64,000 bases of DNA from assembly GCA_015680685.1 (NCBI GenBank), contig MNCI01033474.1, positions 473,361 to 537,360 on the forward strand. The letters run 5' to 3'. The stretch comes from Gnetum montanum. Lineage: Eukaryota; Streptophyta; Gnetopsida; Gnetales; Gnetaceae. The notes under the pieces were generated by a model. The model was not told the origin of the DNA and made no database searches. It saw only the letters and a list, made by a program, of their open reading frames with translations. A program made the position numbers and the translations under genes. Shown here in pieces: positions 9,453 to 20,540 of the stretch (positions within the stretch are counted from its first letter, which is position 1; every line of letters begins with the position of its first letter).

Positions 9453-12250
9453 TCATGTGGTGTTTGTAGGCGATGGCTCTTCCATTAGCAGCATCCCTTT
9501 GTCACCAGGCCATTGAAATTGGTAATGATTAAGCAAGGCTTGCAAATTTTCTTCCTCCATCCTTGGATCATACACTGTCCAGGCCATTGTGTCGATGTGT
9601 GCTAGCATTGGCACATCCCAAGGACATGGCAGTTGCAGAAACATTTGATTCGCCTTTACATACCATGTCGCAAACTACTGTCGTTCTTTCTCGAAGGCCC
9701 TAGCTTTATCCTTAAGCTCATGATAATCTGTCAATCTTCGAGTTAGGTTTGAGGCTACATCCTTTTATCCCTAATAACTAGCTTTAACCACCTCTAACTC
9801 TAAGTTTGCCACCTACAACATTTGCAAAGCATCTTTCCAATCCACAAACTCTTTCTCATACAGTGCATAGGTGGTCACCACTTGTTTCTCTAGCTCACTT
9901 TGAGGATGACCTACTATTAACATGGCAAGTTTGGCATATCTAAGGTTAGCCAACACCATGTACTCTTTTAGATCCTCTATCTACAAATCCTTGTTTTTGA
10001 CTTCTGCTTGTTGGACCATGGCATAACTGTCCAACATGGGCTACCACTCAAGATTCTACGTTGATAGGGAGCTGATGTGGGCTTTGGCCATCTTGATTTC
10101 CTTTTCATTGATTTTTTTATACATGCCAACCTGGTCATGGAAGTGCTCTTTCAATTTTTCATGCTTCTTGGCCTCATTTTGCCATGTGCTAATTTCGATT
10201 GCTGACTTTTGGTGAATAGCACAAACCTCCTCCATGGAGAGGGTTCTACTCTCCTAGGCCAATCTACTCATATCCTAGTTGACCCACACTAGTTTTTCTC
10301 ATAACTGGTGGACACTTTCTTCTAAGATGTTCTTTTGTTTTTCCACAATGGTCAACCAAGAATTCTCTACAATGAACTACTTATTTTCCTCTTGGATGTC
10401 GGTCAGTGCCATTTTATACACATGAGATTGCACATCTATAATAGAGGCATTCCAAACCACCATCTCCTTCTCTTACTCCATAGCTACTTTCTCCTTTGCT
10501 AGCTTGGTGAGCTCTTCTATCCTCAATTGCTCTAGTTAGTCTGGCGCAACAAAATGGGCAGGATCCCATCGTTCAACTCGCAGGGTAGCTAGCTCTTCTT
10601 ATAATCTCTATATCTCAGCTTCCGCATGTTCTGCCCAGACTTCTACCATGACCAATTTTCCCTTTGTGGTGACGAGGTCTAATTGTGCTGCAGTGACATC
10701 GCTAGGGATGTCAAACATAGTGATCATTACTTAACCCATCTACAATAATCGATCAAGCATGTCCTCATGCACTGCAGACATCATTGAGGTCCTGACCAAC
10801 ATTTGTGCATCTTTGGTGCCTCTAGATCAGTCAAAGGAATAATAGGAACATTGAATGACTCTTTGATGTGATCGATGATCACCTTTGCTACACCCGTCAC
10901 ATCCTCATGCTATAGCACCATGACTGTGGCATCTTCTCCAATTTCCAATGTAACTTGAAAGGATGCAACATTTCCAAAGATTTGGCATGACCATTGAGAT
11001 CCCCCTCATTCTAACTGTATTGAGATCTCTCCCCTTATTGGATCAGCTGATACAATGGATTGTATGATGTCATCCATAACTCAAAAGAGATTGGCCTCGT
11101 CCTTGCTTCCCCAGTTGACTGTTTTAGCAATCCTCTATAGGTGGCTTATTGAAGGCCTATAATCTTGTGATAGCAGCAATGGAGCTTGTGATTGTGGACA
11201 CTGTTCAAGCTCTTATTGCATCTCTGTTCATAGCATGGCCTCCTTTCCTATTTCTTGTTCTTCACCAGAATCTCTTCTTGGTGTCGTAGTTTTCAAGAGT
11301 TCTATGAAGGAGGCATGCTGAGCCTTGCTAGGGATATCATTGGTATATCCCAAGATCTTAGCACACTTGCACAATCTCTTGATTAACTAGGGAAATAGAA
11401 GTGTTGGTCTCCTTGACTTCATTTTTTGAAACCGCCGTTGGATTTCTGTAAACTAATATTAGGGAAGATTGGCTACAAATTTTTCCATTAAAATGGCACT
11501 TCCCTGAGCTGTATAAGTGGAGATTCGATTAATCCCTTTCATGGGAAATAGATGGTACATCCCAATCTTGAAGTAGCCTTTTTCGTCTAGAGTGATTTCA
11601 TTGTATGACTTGCCTTCTTTATCGTATGCTCGTCTCAACCACAGTTTCTTTATTTCAGGGTCAGATCTAGTGGATAGGTGAGCAACCTTAGCCCCTTTAT
11701 TGGGCAAGTTGAGAGCTACAGCTATGTCCTTGACTGAATAAGAGATGATCACCTTGAAGATGTTAATAGTCGTGCCCTCATCTTTATTATGCCAAAATTG
11801 ATGGACTTTGCATAGGTACCATTCACCACTGTCAAACAAAATGGACCACAATGGAGACACTTTGAGTTGCATCCACATCGCTTCTGAAGCAAACTCCACG
11901 AACAAACCGAAGTTCATTTCCACAATGACCAAAGCCAATGTGGATTTTTCCAAGGTGGTAGCAAGGTAGTAAAGGGGCAATGTGAGACATTGTCCCCATT
12001 TGGGGGCCAATACTTTAATCACCTCTCCTTGGGCTAATTGCCTAGTAGTAGGGGCCTCTTGGTGAATACTGAAGGATTGGGCCTCCTACTCAACATGTTC
12101 CTCATGTTCTCCTTGCTAATCGCAACCACCATGTGGATGCTTAGCGGCTCTCTACGAGGGTTCACCTTGAGCAGCTCTTTTTGGGGAAATCTACAATCAA
12201 GAAAATGTCAAGTGTTACTAAGGTTATGTTTGTTATCATAAATTGATTTA
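9453..12250 (-). pseudogene. ORF2 of element E: globular domain followed by long coiled coil, decayed
   Basis: The best uninterrupted part (11459-12022, 187 codons) reads as a globular domain, with EFASEAMWMQLKVSPLW, SVKDIAVALNLPNKGAK and EIKKLWLRRAYDKEGKSY. Upstream frames (to about 12250) continue it with MVVAISKENMRNML. Downstream on the same strand (about 10700-9453) comes a Glu/Lys/Leu-rich heptad-like region broken by several stops, then the conserved tail from MFLQLPCP to MEEPSPTNTT just before the 3' untranslated part and LTR. I see no zinc knuckle, protease, RT or integrase motif. The DIAVALNLPNKG stretch loosely recalls plant-mobile-domain-type proteins, but that is only a guess. 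It is related to the tail at 795-992. Confidence 0.5.
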
Positions 12251-14095
12251 TACCTTACTTGTAACCTTTGTTCATTAATTTTGTAATGCATATGATCACA
12301 AATTTAGGAAAATTTTCAAGAAAAATCCCCAAAAAGTGTCTATCTCCTTTTATGACCCTTCGCAATTGGTTCCTTTTTCGTTATATGTGGCTTATAATAA
12401 TGGTTATGGGCCCGTGGGTTAGAAAAATTGGATTTCTAGCATTGCCGTGAGTGATTTGTCATTATAATTCCTAAGGTTTTCAACATTCTTACCCTTATGA
12501 TACCTTCTGGGCAATAGCAAATTTCAGTAGATTGGCACAAGTTCTGCATGCATGCACCCCCCATAACTAAGTGGAACACTCTGGGTTCAAATAGATGTAA
12601 ACAACATGGAAATCGAAGCATTAAAGAGCAAGATAGTGCAAGTGGAAGATGGAAGCGTAGAGCTCTAAGTTGCAAGAAAAAATTTCAACAACTCCCCTAG
12701 TAGCAAATGAGAAAAATGAAGTTCAAGTTTTGCAGGGATTGTATTTATACTCTTTTTTAGACTCAACATTAGGTCGAACCTGACGTCAGGCACATGATGT
12801 CAAGGTCCAATTTTTTTGCATTTTATGGGGTCAACGAACATGCAAATTGAAGCTCTGGGATTGGTTGGAAGGGTTAAAGTTAAGTTTGGTATTTTGGGTA
12901 AGTGAAGAATTAATTAGAGATACTAAAAGTATGATAGGATGAAGTCGTCGACATGAAAAATGATAGAATGAGCAAGAAAAAGGTGTTGAAATTGAGGTTG
13001 AGGGACAAATCAGTTTCATAATAAGAGAAACAATAAAATATATCAATTTGAGCACTTGGAAGGTGAAAAATGATGTGGTGATGTGAAACAAGTAAGAGTA
13101 AAAAAAGTTACACAAGTGGATCCTCCCCAAAGCAGGCGCTAGCCTATGATGCCCTTATGTAACCACACCTATAATGTTCGTAGGCACTAAAGGGGTTGAA
13201 TGCAATGCATATTTGTGAAACAAAACACACATGTTAAAACCATCAATTTAAGATGGTAACTCTATGTTACACAAAACCACAAGCTATGATTATCTTAACC
13301 ACGAGGTGAGACAGACAATAGAAAGGATTGCAGGAATTGGAACATGAGGCATCGTACGATGGTCACAATGAAACCTTGTGTGTTATTAATGGTTAAATAA
13401 CCATGTGCCCTTCTTCCCAAGACTCAAACTAAGTCCAAACCACATCGTAGTGACATCGCATTATTTCATCCCATCGGCAGACAACCATAAGACTATCATA
13501 GTCACAAAGAGTAACATCACTTAGTGTTTTGTCCAAGGGAGGAGCTTTATTATGGCACAAGTTTTTTTTCTTTTTCTTTTTGTTCTAAGAAGTCACCAAC
13601 CTTCAGGCATGGGTACATATCTTTCCAGTGGGACCCAAAAAAATATATTCACTACTGGTTTAAGTTGCTCTTGCTCCCAGTTTTCATTAGATCTACAAGG
13701 ATATATTTACAACCTCATCAACAAGATAGAACTTACAGAAGTGGCCAGAGAGAATCCACAAATCCCCTTGATGTCACATCCTTCACATTCCACCTTGGTT
13801 CTACACTCTTCTATCCAGATACAATGATTATATATTCATTATTAGGTTGGATGATGAAGAAGGTTACCATTATGACCAGAGCAAGAACCTCTTATTAATG
13901 GAATGAGTGGATGGATGTCATGGTCTCAATGTCTAAATAATCAGTCCCTTATGATTGGAAAACATAGACAACATGATCATTTTATTCATAAGCGAGATTA
14001 CAAAAGAAAATGAAAACAACAAGTAGGAAAATAGAAAAAACTAGATCAAGAAATAGGAGAATGACAAAAAAAATTGCAAAACAAAAAGATGAAAA
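12251..14095 (-). other. Inter-ORF internal region of element E
   Basis: No convincing coding sequence. Short frames occur on both strands without family resemblance. By position it is the spacer between the two decayed minus-strand ORFs of the element, and it may hide other insertions. Confidence 0.35.
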
Positions 14096-15271
14096 ACACT
14101 TAAGAATCTTGAAGATTAGAATGGGCGGTAACCCTCATAACTAAACATTTGGTCATGATAAGGATTAGTAATTGGATAAGTAGGATCCATGCATGTATGA
14201 GACGTTGGTAACCATTCATGCCCCAGCCACAGGGTGTCTATTGGTTGTGTGGTGGTTGGGTAGGAAAATTGTTGGTCACACACTTGATAGTTAATTATAT
14301 GGTGGGCTAGGTTATGAGGTGTGCTAGCATTGTAGATGGCTAGCCCACAAGTGTACCCTTGATCATGCTATTGTATGCATGGATTTATTTGTCTTTCCTC
14401 ACTGTGAAATTCATTGGTTGGTTTTGGGATTGGAGTATTGATGGATGGTGGCCTGTGTATATGGTCAGAGGATGTTGGTTGAGATAGGAAAGGTGATGCA
14501 CTAGATTGGTATTGTGCTGGCTCGGATGGTGTAGTGGATCCATGTGTGGTTTGCTTCGGCTTACAACCTTTCCTCTAGAAGGGACATTTTTGACATTGTG
14601 GTTGGGATCCACTGGTGTCTGCATTTCTATGCACATTTTCACCACAAGTGGAACTTGTTTGTTAATATTGTGGTGTTGGACCTTCCTAAGTTATTGGTAA
14701 TGGCATCTAAGGAGGTGAATTATGAGAATATTGAGGGTAGGCTGGATGGTAAGAGATGCGAGGTGGTGATCCCTTAGGGGATGTCATGAATTGATGGCAC
14801 TTGGGAGAGTGGTAGTGGCAATTTGAAGTGGAGGACATCGGACTAGTTGGAGAAATAGGGTGTTGAACATAATATTCATGAGGCTTCAGTAGGTATGATT
14901 GATTTGGTGGTGGCCTCCACCATGACTGTGGTTGTTGCCATTGTGGTTGATGACCATGTTGAGGCTGGTGGTAAGTCCCCCTAGGATGGTATGATCAATT
15001 GTGGAACTGTCTATACTTACCTTGTGGAAGAGGAAGTCTCCCAGGCATGTGCTTTTGCACAAATTTTGAATTTAAGGCACCTGGCCAATACTCCTGAAGA
15101 TGCAACAATATGGGGCATTGGACCTTCGAATGGTCATATATGCATAGGTCGCATCCATCATCTTCATCTATGATGGAGTCTTTAGCCTCACTTTCGTCAG
15201 CCCCTTTTCTCGTTTTCCAAAAAGTGTTCCTGACTATTTCTTGGTTTTGTGTCCTTTGTTTATTGTGATTG

Positions 15272-16258
15272 TGATGAGACGCGGTTCGCACAGGCTGCAA
15301 TATCGCATCCCCCACGATATCGTGTACGCGATATCGCATCTTCCCCTACGATATCGCATATGCGATATCGCAATCCGCCACCATATCTATAAATAAGACG
15401 CGGCTCTCCCTTGTTCGGGATCCCAATTTTAGAGTAGCGAGGCTCTGGCAGTTTGATCCCTCCAGAGTTAGATTTTTTTCCGTGTCTGCCTGCAGTGTGG
15501 TGAATGTAATTGTACGGTGTCTTTATTCGAGTGTGTCGTACTTGGATATGCACATGACTAGTAATAAAGATCGAGATTACTTCATCATTGTAGCATTCAC
15601 TTAGTTTATTTATTTGTTATTTATTTAATGTTATTTATTGCTTTCATAGCACGGTGTGAGTACGACTTGGCTACGAGCATCTACGGATGTGTACGGCTAG
15701 TCAAGGAATCGGTTACTCATCACGATTAGTCTCTCACCCTTAAACTCCTAGAAGTGGAATGAGTACGACTTGATTACGAGCATTTAAGTGTGACTGCTTG
15801 GTAGCCTAGTGGCGTATCCAGGATCTACGCTTGGTAACCCAATGGCGTATTTGGGATCTGCGCTTGGTAATCCCAGTGGCGTACCTCAAAGATACACTTG
15901 GTAGTCTCAGTTGTAGTCGTGCACGAAGTCCAAGATGTGTACGGTTGATCAAGGAATAAGTTGCTCGTTGCACTTAGGCTAGATTAGCTTTTCTTACCCC
16001 TTTTCCTCCTAGCTTAGATTAGTTAATATTATTTTCCACTGCCTTCAGGAGTAGCATAGATTAGGAACACATCATACACCTCATCTAGACTAAACCATAC
16101 GTGACATATGCAAAACTAGTCTAGGTGGGAAGACAGTGAACTGTGACCTAAGGCTAACTATCTAGGTGCCACACTAGTCCATCTACGGAGTTCGACCGGA
16201 TAGCGCGTGCGACGCTCGTTTCGTATGGTTGAGTGTAGGGGTACCTCGCCACTCATCA
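15272..16258 (+). repeat. Solo LTR (copy B), TSD GATTG
   Basis: It starts TGATGAGACGCGG, ends CGCCACTCATCA, and is flanked by perfect GATTG repeats (15267-15271 and 16259-16263). U3 carries a cluster of CGATATCG/GCGATATCGC palindromes (15298-15372) just upstream of a TATA box (CTATAAATAAG, about 15387). It is longer than its relatives (987 bp), partly because a 33-bp unit is repeated three times at 15800-15899. It interrupts ORF1 of element E, so it is younger than E. Confidence 0.92.
15800..15899 (+). repeat. Three 33/34-bp tandem units inside LTR B
   Basis: Units begin GGTAGCCTAGTGGCGTA, GGTAACCCAATGGCGTA and GGTAATCCCAGTGGCGTA, and end in ACGCTT, GCGCTT and ACACTT. LTR A has fewer units (near 1600-1650), so copy number varies among family members. 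Confidence 0.75.
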
Positions 16259-16723
16259 GATTGCTTAGCATGTGTTGCATGGTCTTCTCCATGATCGTCT
16301 CAATAAGAGTTGTAACATTTTCATTTATTTATTTGGACATCCTATTAAACTTTGCTTCTAGATCATCAATAAACTCTTTTATTAGCAAAGTCTATTGCAG
16401 AATCACCTTATCGAGAGTAGTTTCATTCTCCTTACCATAAATTTGAACCTCCTTCGATTGAAGAGTTGGGTCCCATTGATGTTTCTCAACATTCTCCCAT
16501 TTGCATATCTCTCCTTCTTCTTTTGCCACATGCTCTATTAGCTCTTTGATATAATGGGCTTGGAGCTTGTATAATTGTCCTAGGGCATACATCCCAAGGG
16601 TTGCCCTTGTTTCATTATGAAGCCCATCTATGATGTGGAAAAGTTGCCTTTCCTCAGAGAAACCATGGCGGGGACATCTATTTAGTAAAGTAATATCTAT
16701 CTAGGGCCATGTCCAAGGGTTCA

Positions 16724-16948
16724 TGTTATTTTTAATTACAAAGTAAATTTTATTTATGTTTTCATGATTATTAGTATAACTTGGATTATTATTATTATTT
16801 TGTTATCAACAAGTGAACTATATAACAATAGCTCGTTAATATGTACCAAACTAATTAAATTTGTAACCTTACCCATTAACTAATACATTTTTTGTAGCAA
16901 TAGAAAGGCAAGTTTGGTTTTTGTCATAATTAGAACTATTACTATATA
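16724..16948 (+). repeat. 225-bp duplicated segment, copy 2 (intron end)
   Basis: It is nearly identical to 8172-8396. It ends in ACTATATA followed by G, giving a TATATAG 3' splice site directly before the exon at 16950. This supports reading the segment as the 3' part of an intron. Confidence 0.85.
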
Positions 16949-16949
16949 G

Positions 16950-17187
16950 CACTCATCAAGAACCACAATTTACCAATTACTCTGCTATGATTAATGAAGA
17001 TGGGTCAACAACATTCTTCATTGAGACTTTGGATTATATTTGGTACGATGATTGATTCTTTCAAGTTACTAAGTTACTAGAATTAATTTCTAAAGAAGAA
17101 GCTGAGAAGAATCAAGATCAAGCTTTACCATCCCAAACAAGACCATCTGATCACATACCACTTACAATTACTCCCATCAATTCATAA
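16950..17187 (+). pseudogene. Last exon of an EEP-family (CCR4/Angel/PDE12-like) nuclease gene, with an internal stop
   Basis: The frame after the AG acceptor reads THQEPQFTNYSAM, then FFIETLDYIWYDD, a TGA (17053-17055), then KLLELISKEEAEK, LPSQTRPSDHIPLTI and a final TAA (17185-17187). EP.FTNY, TLDYI.Y, LLEL and PSDHIPL are the ordered C-terminal motifs of the endonuclease/exonuclease/phosphatase fold in CCR4-type deadenylases and Angel/PDE12-like enzymes. The SDH His is a catalytic-site residue in this family. The TGA sits where a Trp codon would be a one-base change away, so the copy is probably dead. Upstream exons were not found; element E and other repeats fill the preceding DNA. Confidence 0.7.
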
Positions 17188-18142
17188 GGTTGATCAAGAT
17201 CAAGAAGTATCTCACTCTTACTTTTATTTTATGATCTTATTATTTTATTCATTATTTAATTTATCTTTGAATTAGATAAGTAAAATATCTATGATAATAA
17301 AAATTGGGGATAAAGAGTTTGCCCTACCTTCACTTGGGTAACTAGATCAAGTTGCACTTTGTGTGATCTTGGTTAGGATTAGTAATTGGTGGTTGATGAA
17401 TCTTTAATTCATCTTTTCTCATTTTCAAGTAAGTATCAAGAAAGTAATATTTGATTTTCCATACATTTTTCTCACATATATTTTTTTTATAGAATAAGCA
17501 AGAAATGACTTCAAGTTCAAAGGAGAAATCAAACTATTAGAGCACATAATCATGAAAGAAAGCATTGGAGCTAGAAAAAGATAAAGAATGTGGACTCATT
17601 CAAGGACAAACGAAACCTAAGGGGTGTAGATTATCACATCCCCATTCCGAAATGATGTTGTTGCCTAATGAAGATGGTGTCTCTTCATAACAAGTGTTAT
17701 TGTTATATTAACAAGACCCGAGAGGGTAGTTGTGATTAAGACCCAAAAGGGCATGTTGTAATAATGGATGTGTCTCTTAAGCTAACCTTTAGGGGTTTGA
17801 CCTAAGGCATTTATACCTGGGGTTAGAGGTCATGCTAGCATGGAGTGGTGAAGTCAGCACAGGCAAGTCATGGGAAACTGGGTGAAATGGGACAAGAAGT
17901 GGACTAGCCATCCCTTTTGGCCGGGCTATAGGCCTAATCGTGGTTGCAGTGCTAAATTGATTCTAAGGGATAGATGCCAAAAGAAGAAAACCCCAAGGAA
18001 CACTCTCGGAGCATAATCTAGATACGCTATTCCATATCAATAAAGCATTCTTTTCTTTTTCTTTCTACATTTTTTCTATTATTTCCTTTATACATAATGT
18101 CGAATATCATATATATTTTGCATTTGGTATATTTTCTTCATA
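17188..18142. other. Non-coding sequence after the EEP exon
   Basis: AT-rich DNA that may include the 3' untranslated region of the EEP gene copy at its start. From about 17500 it looks like unclassified repeat DNA. No gene seen. Confidence 0.35.
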
Positions 18143-18147
18143 TACAT

Positions 18148-18992
18148 TGATGAGACGCGACTTGCACTAGGCCGCGATATCGTGTAGCCGCGATATCACA
18201 TCTATCCCTGCGATATCACGTGTACGCGATATCGCAGCTAGCCGCCATATCTATAAATAAGAGGCGGCACTTCCCTTATTTCCCAATCCTGGCTAGTGTA
18301 GCGAAGCTCTGGCAGATTGATCACTCCAGAGTTAGAATTTTTCCCCATGTGCCCGCAGTAGGAGTCCTAGAGTGAACGGCTCTTTATTCGAGCAGCTTGT
18401 AACCTGAACCCAAGTTGTGTACGGCAATAAAGATGAACTTGTTTGGATAAACCTTGCAGCACGTGGTTTCATTTATTGCTTTATTTCCTGCTTTCCTAGT
18501 GCGTTCAAGTACGACTTGATTACGAGCGTCTACGGACGTGTACGGCTAGTCAAGGAATCGGCTGCTTATCACACATAGGCTAAATAGGTGCCTCAGTACG
18601 ACCACTTCGAGCACTTGCGTTACGTGTGGCGATCCCAGTAACGATTAGCGTTTGGTAAGCTGCAGTTGCATAGTTCAGGGTGTGTCCGGTAAGTGGGAAC
18701 GGATGCTGATGCTAGTTAATTTAGACTTAGATCTTAGTTAGAGTTAGTTTAGTTTCTAAACCCTTTCTCCTGGTAGCATAGAAGATAAGCCGAAAATACC
18801 AAAAAAATCACATACCTCAGACTTGCTTAACCATACACCATGACACATACAAGCAAGCCTGGGAAGACAATGAACGATTAACCCCAAGTGTTCCTTGTGG
18901 CGTTAAGGCATTTAGTCTGCGGAGTTCGACCGGATCGCGCGTGTACGCTCGTATTCGTATGGTGGAGTGTAGGGGTACCTCGCCACTCATCA
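18148..18992 (+). repeat. Solo LTR (copy C), TSD TACAT
   Basis: It starts TGATGAGACGCGA and ends CGCCACTCATCA, with perfect TACAT repeats on both sides (18143-18147 and 18993-18997). GATATC palindromes (18175-18233) lie just upstream of the TATA box (CTATAAATAAG, about 18250). Copy C is 845 bp and very like B in U3. Confidence 0.92.
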
Positions 18993-19059
18993 TACATAAT
19001 GTCTAATATATCATATATTTGGTGTTTGGCATGACATCTAGGGATGAGATGTCACAAAA

Positions 19060-20540
19060 CCTAAGAAAACTAGTTTTGTTAAAGGTAGACATGTCTTAAA
19101 TAATGTTATTGCAACTTGGAAAGAAATGCAGTGGGCTTTTAATACTAACCAAGACATTACTTTTATTAAGTTAGATTATGCCAAAGCTTATGACAACATT
19201 AGATGGAATTCCATTATTTTTTATCTCTTTAAATTCAATTTAGTGATTATTTTATTTGTCTTGTCTATACCTTGCTCATCCATGTTAATGCTTAACTTGC
19301 TACTAATTTTCTAGCCAATTCATCAAGGTTGTCTTTTAGCTCCCTATATTTTTATTATTGCTGCAGACTTTCTTTCACATAAACTCCATTATAATCTACA
19401 AAGGAATTTCATCAAGGAAATTTCAATTCATAATCATGGTATGAAATTGCTTAATATGAACTTTGCAAATAATTCTTTTTTTATGATAAACAAATCTTTG
19501 CAATATATCAATACTCTTTAACTAGAGTAAAAGATTACTACATGTTATTTGGTTATTAGATCAGTTAGCAAAAATTTGTTGTTTCTTGTAATGGTAATAT
19601 TGGTAAGTGGGTTACTCTCAAGCCTTAGAAAATCTTGAAAAAAGATTTTGTCTTTAAATTCTAGGAATACCTTTTTCTTTTAAGCCTAATCTTACTATTT
19701 TGTGGAATTATGTGGTTGATAAAATTGACAAGAAGCTTGATAAATGGAAAAAAAAAAAGCTCACCCTTGCTTGCAAAGTTTTAGTTATCAATCAAATGTT
19801 TCAATCAACTCATGTTTATTACTCTAGCTTTTGGGATCCTTCTAAGGCTTCTTATGATATAATTGATTATATTATTTGTCAGTTTCTTTGGTCTGCTAAG
19901 TAATATATAAAAGGTTTTTCTAGAGTTACTTAGGATATTTACACTAGTAGCAAGATAGATGGAGGATTTGGCCTCATTAATTATTATAACCAAGGTATTT
20001 CTCTTGCATTAAAATGGATTGCAAAGTGAATGAATAGAGATGATGTTTAGATACTTCTTTTAAGAAGAGACTTATGCAAGGAAAACATACGAATGATAAT
20101 AGTTGGTCTTCTAATAACTTACTTCACTATCTTCTTTTTCCTCATGTCATTTATATTCCTTGTTTACAAGTTCTTAAAATAAATTTAGAAGATAGGGTGC
20201 AAACTTTGTAAATATTGGAATTACAATCATATTACAATTTCAAAAGACATGCTTAAGAAAATTAGCCCATGGTGGCTTCCTTTTAATGAAGAAGTTTGGA
20301 CCACTAATGCATCTAGATTGTGTACCGCTTAGAGTAGATTTGGTATTGCGGCAATTTCTTGTTTATGTATGCATAATAGATGGATTATTTGGAATGAAGC
20401 TTCTAGCCTCTATTTTTTGAATACAAAGAGAAAAAACAAATTTGGAAAATTAATTTTTAATATTGAGAATTTATTTAAAGTTGACAACAATTTGCATTAG
20501 GCTTATCTAATTTTTTTTTGGAATGATAGTAGATATGTTT
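19060..20540 (+). pseudogene. LINE reverse-transcriptase remnant
   Basis: Plus-strand frames, broken by stops and shifts, follow the order of a plant LINE RT. First comes FVKGRHVLNN, then FIKLDYAKAYDNIRW (19158-19206, holding the first catalytic Asp), then HQGCLLAPYIFII, then NFANNSFFM where the FADD box should be. Next are KLDKWKKKKLTLACKVLVIN and VYYSSFWDP (about 19735-19835), GGFGLINYYNQGISLALKW, and finally PWWLPFNEEVW. FADD has become FANN, so the polymerase is dead even apart from the stops. It belongs to the same LINE group as the fragment at 7147-7600. Confidence 0.8.

Larger units (their letters stand above)
14096..16723 (-). pseudogene. ORF1 of element E: coiled coil, Cys/His segment and Q/P/H-rich region, split by a solo LTR
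   Basis: On the minus strand, 16592-16264 encodes a helical segment (YIKELIEHVAKEEGE, then FIDDLEAKFNRM, then TLIETIMEKTMQHMLSN) with two stops. Skipping the solo LTR at 15272-16258 and one TSD copy, the frame continues without a shift into NHNKQRTQNQEIVRN, an acidic stretch and CDLCIYDHSKVQCP at about 15120-15150. A long Gln/Pro/His-rich low-complexity region follows to about 14100, with scattered stops and frameshifts. The Cys/His segment recalls a nucleic-acid-binding knuckle, but spacing is not the usual CCHC. The composition fits a gag-like structural protein. The 5' end is cut at the 225-bp duplication (16724). Confidence 0.5.

Noticed and set aside
13524-13898. Two overlapping plus-strand frames
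   Set aside because: No family resemblance, and they lie antisense within the internal region of element E.
14506-14777. Plus-strand Trp/Cys/Leu-rich frames
   Set aside because: They are the antisense of the Q/P/H-rich minus-strand ORF1 of element E.
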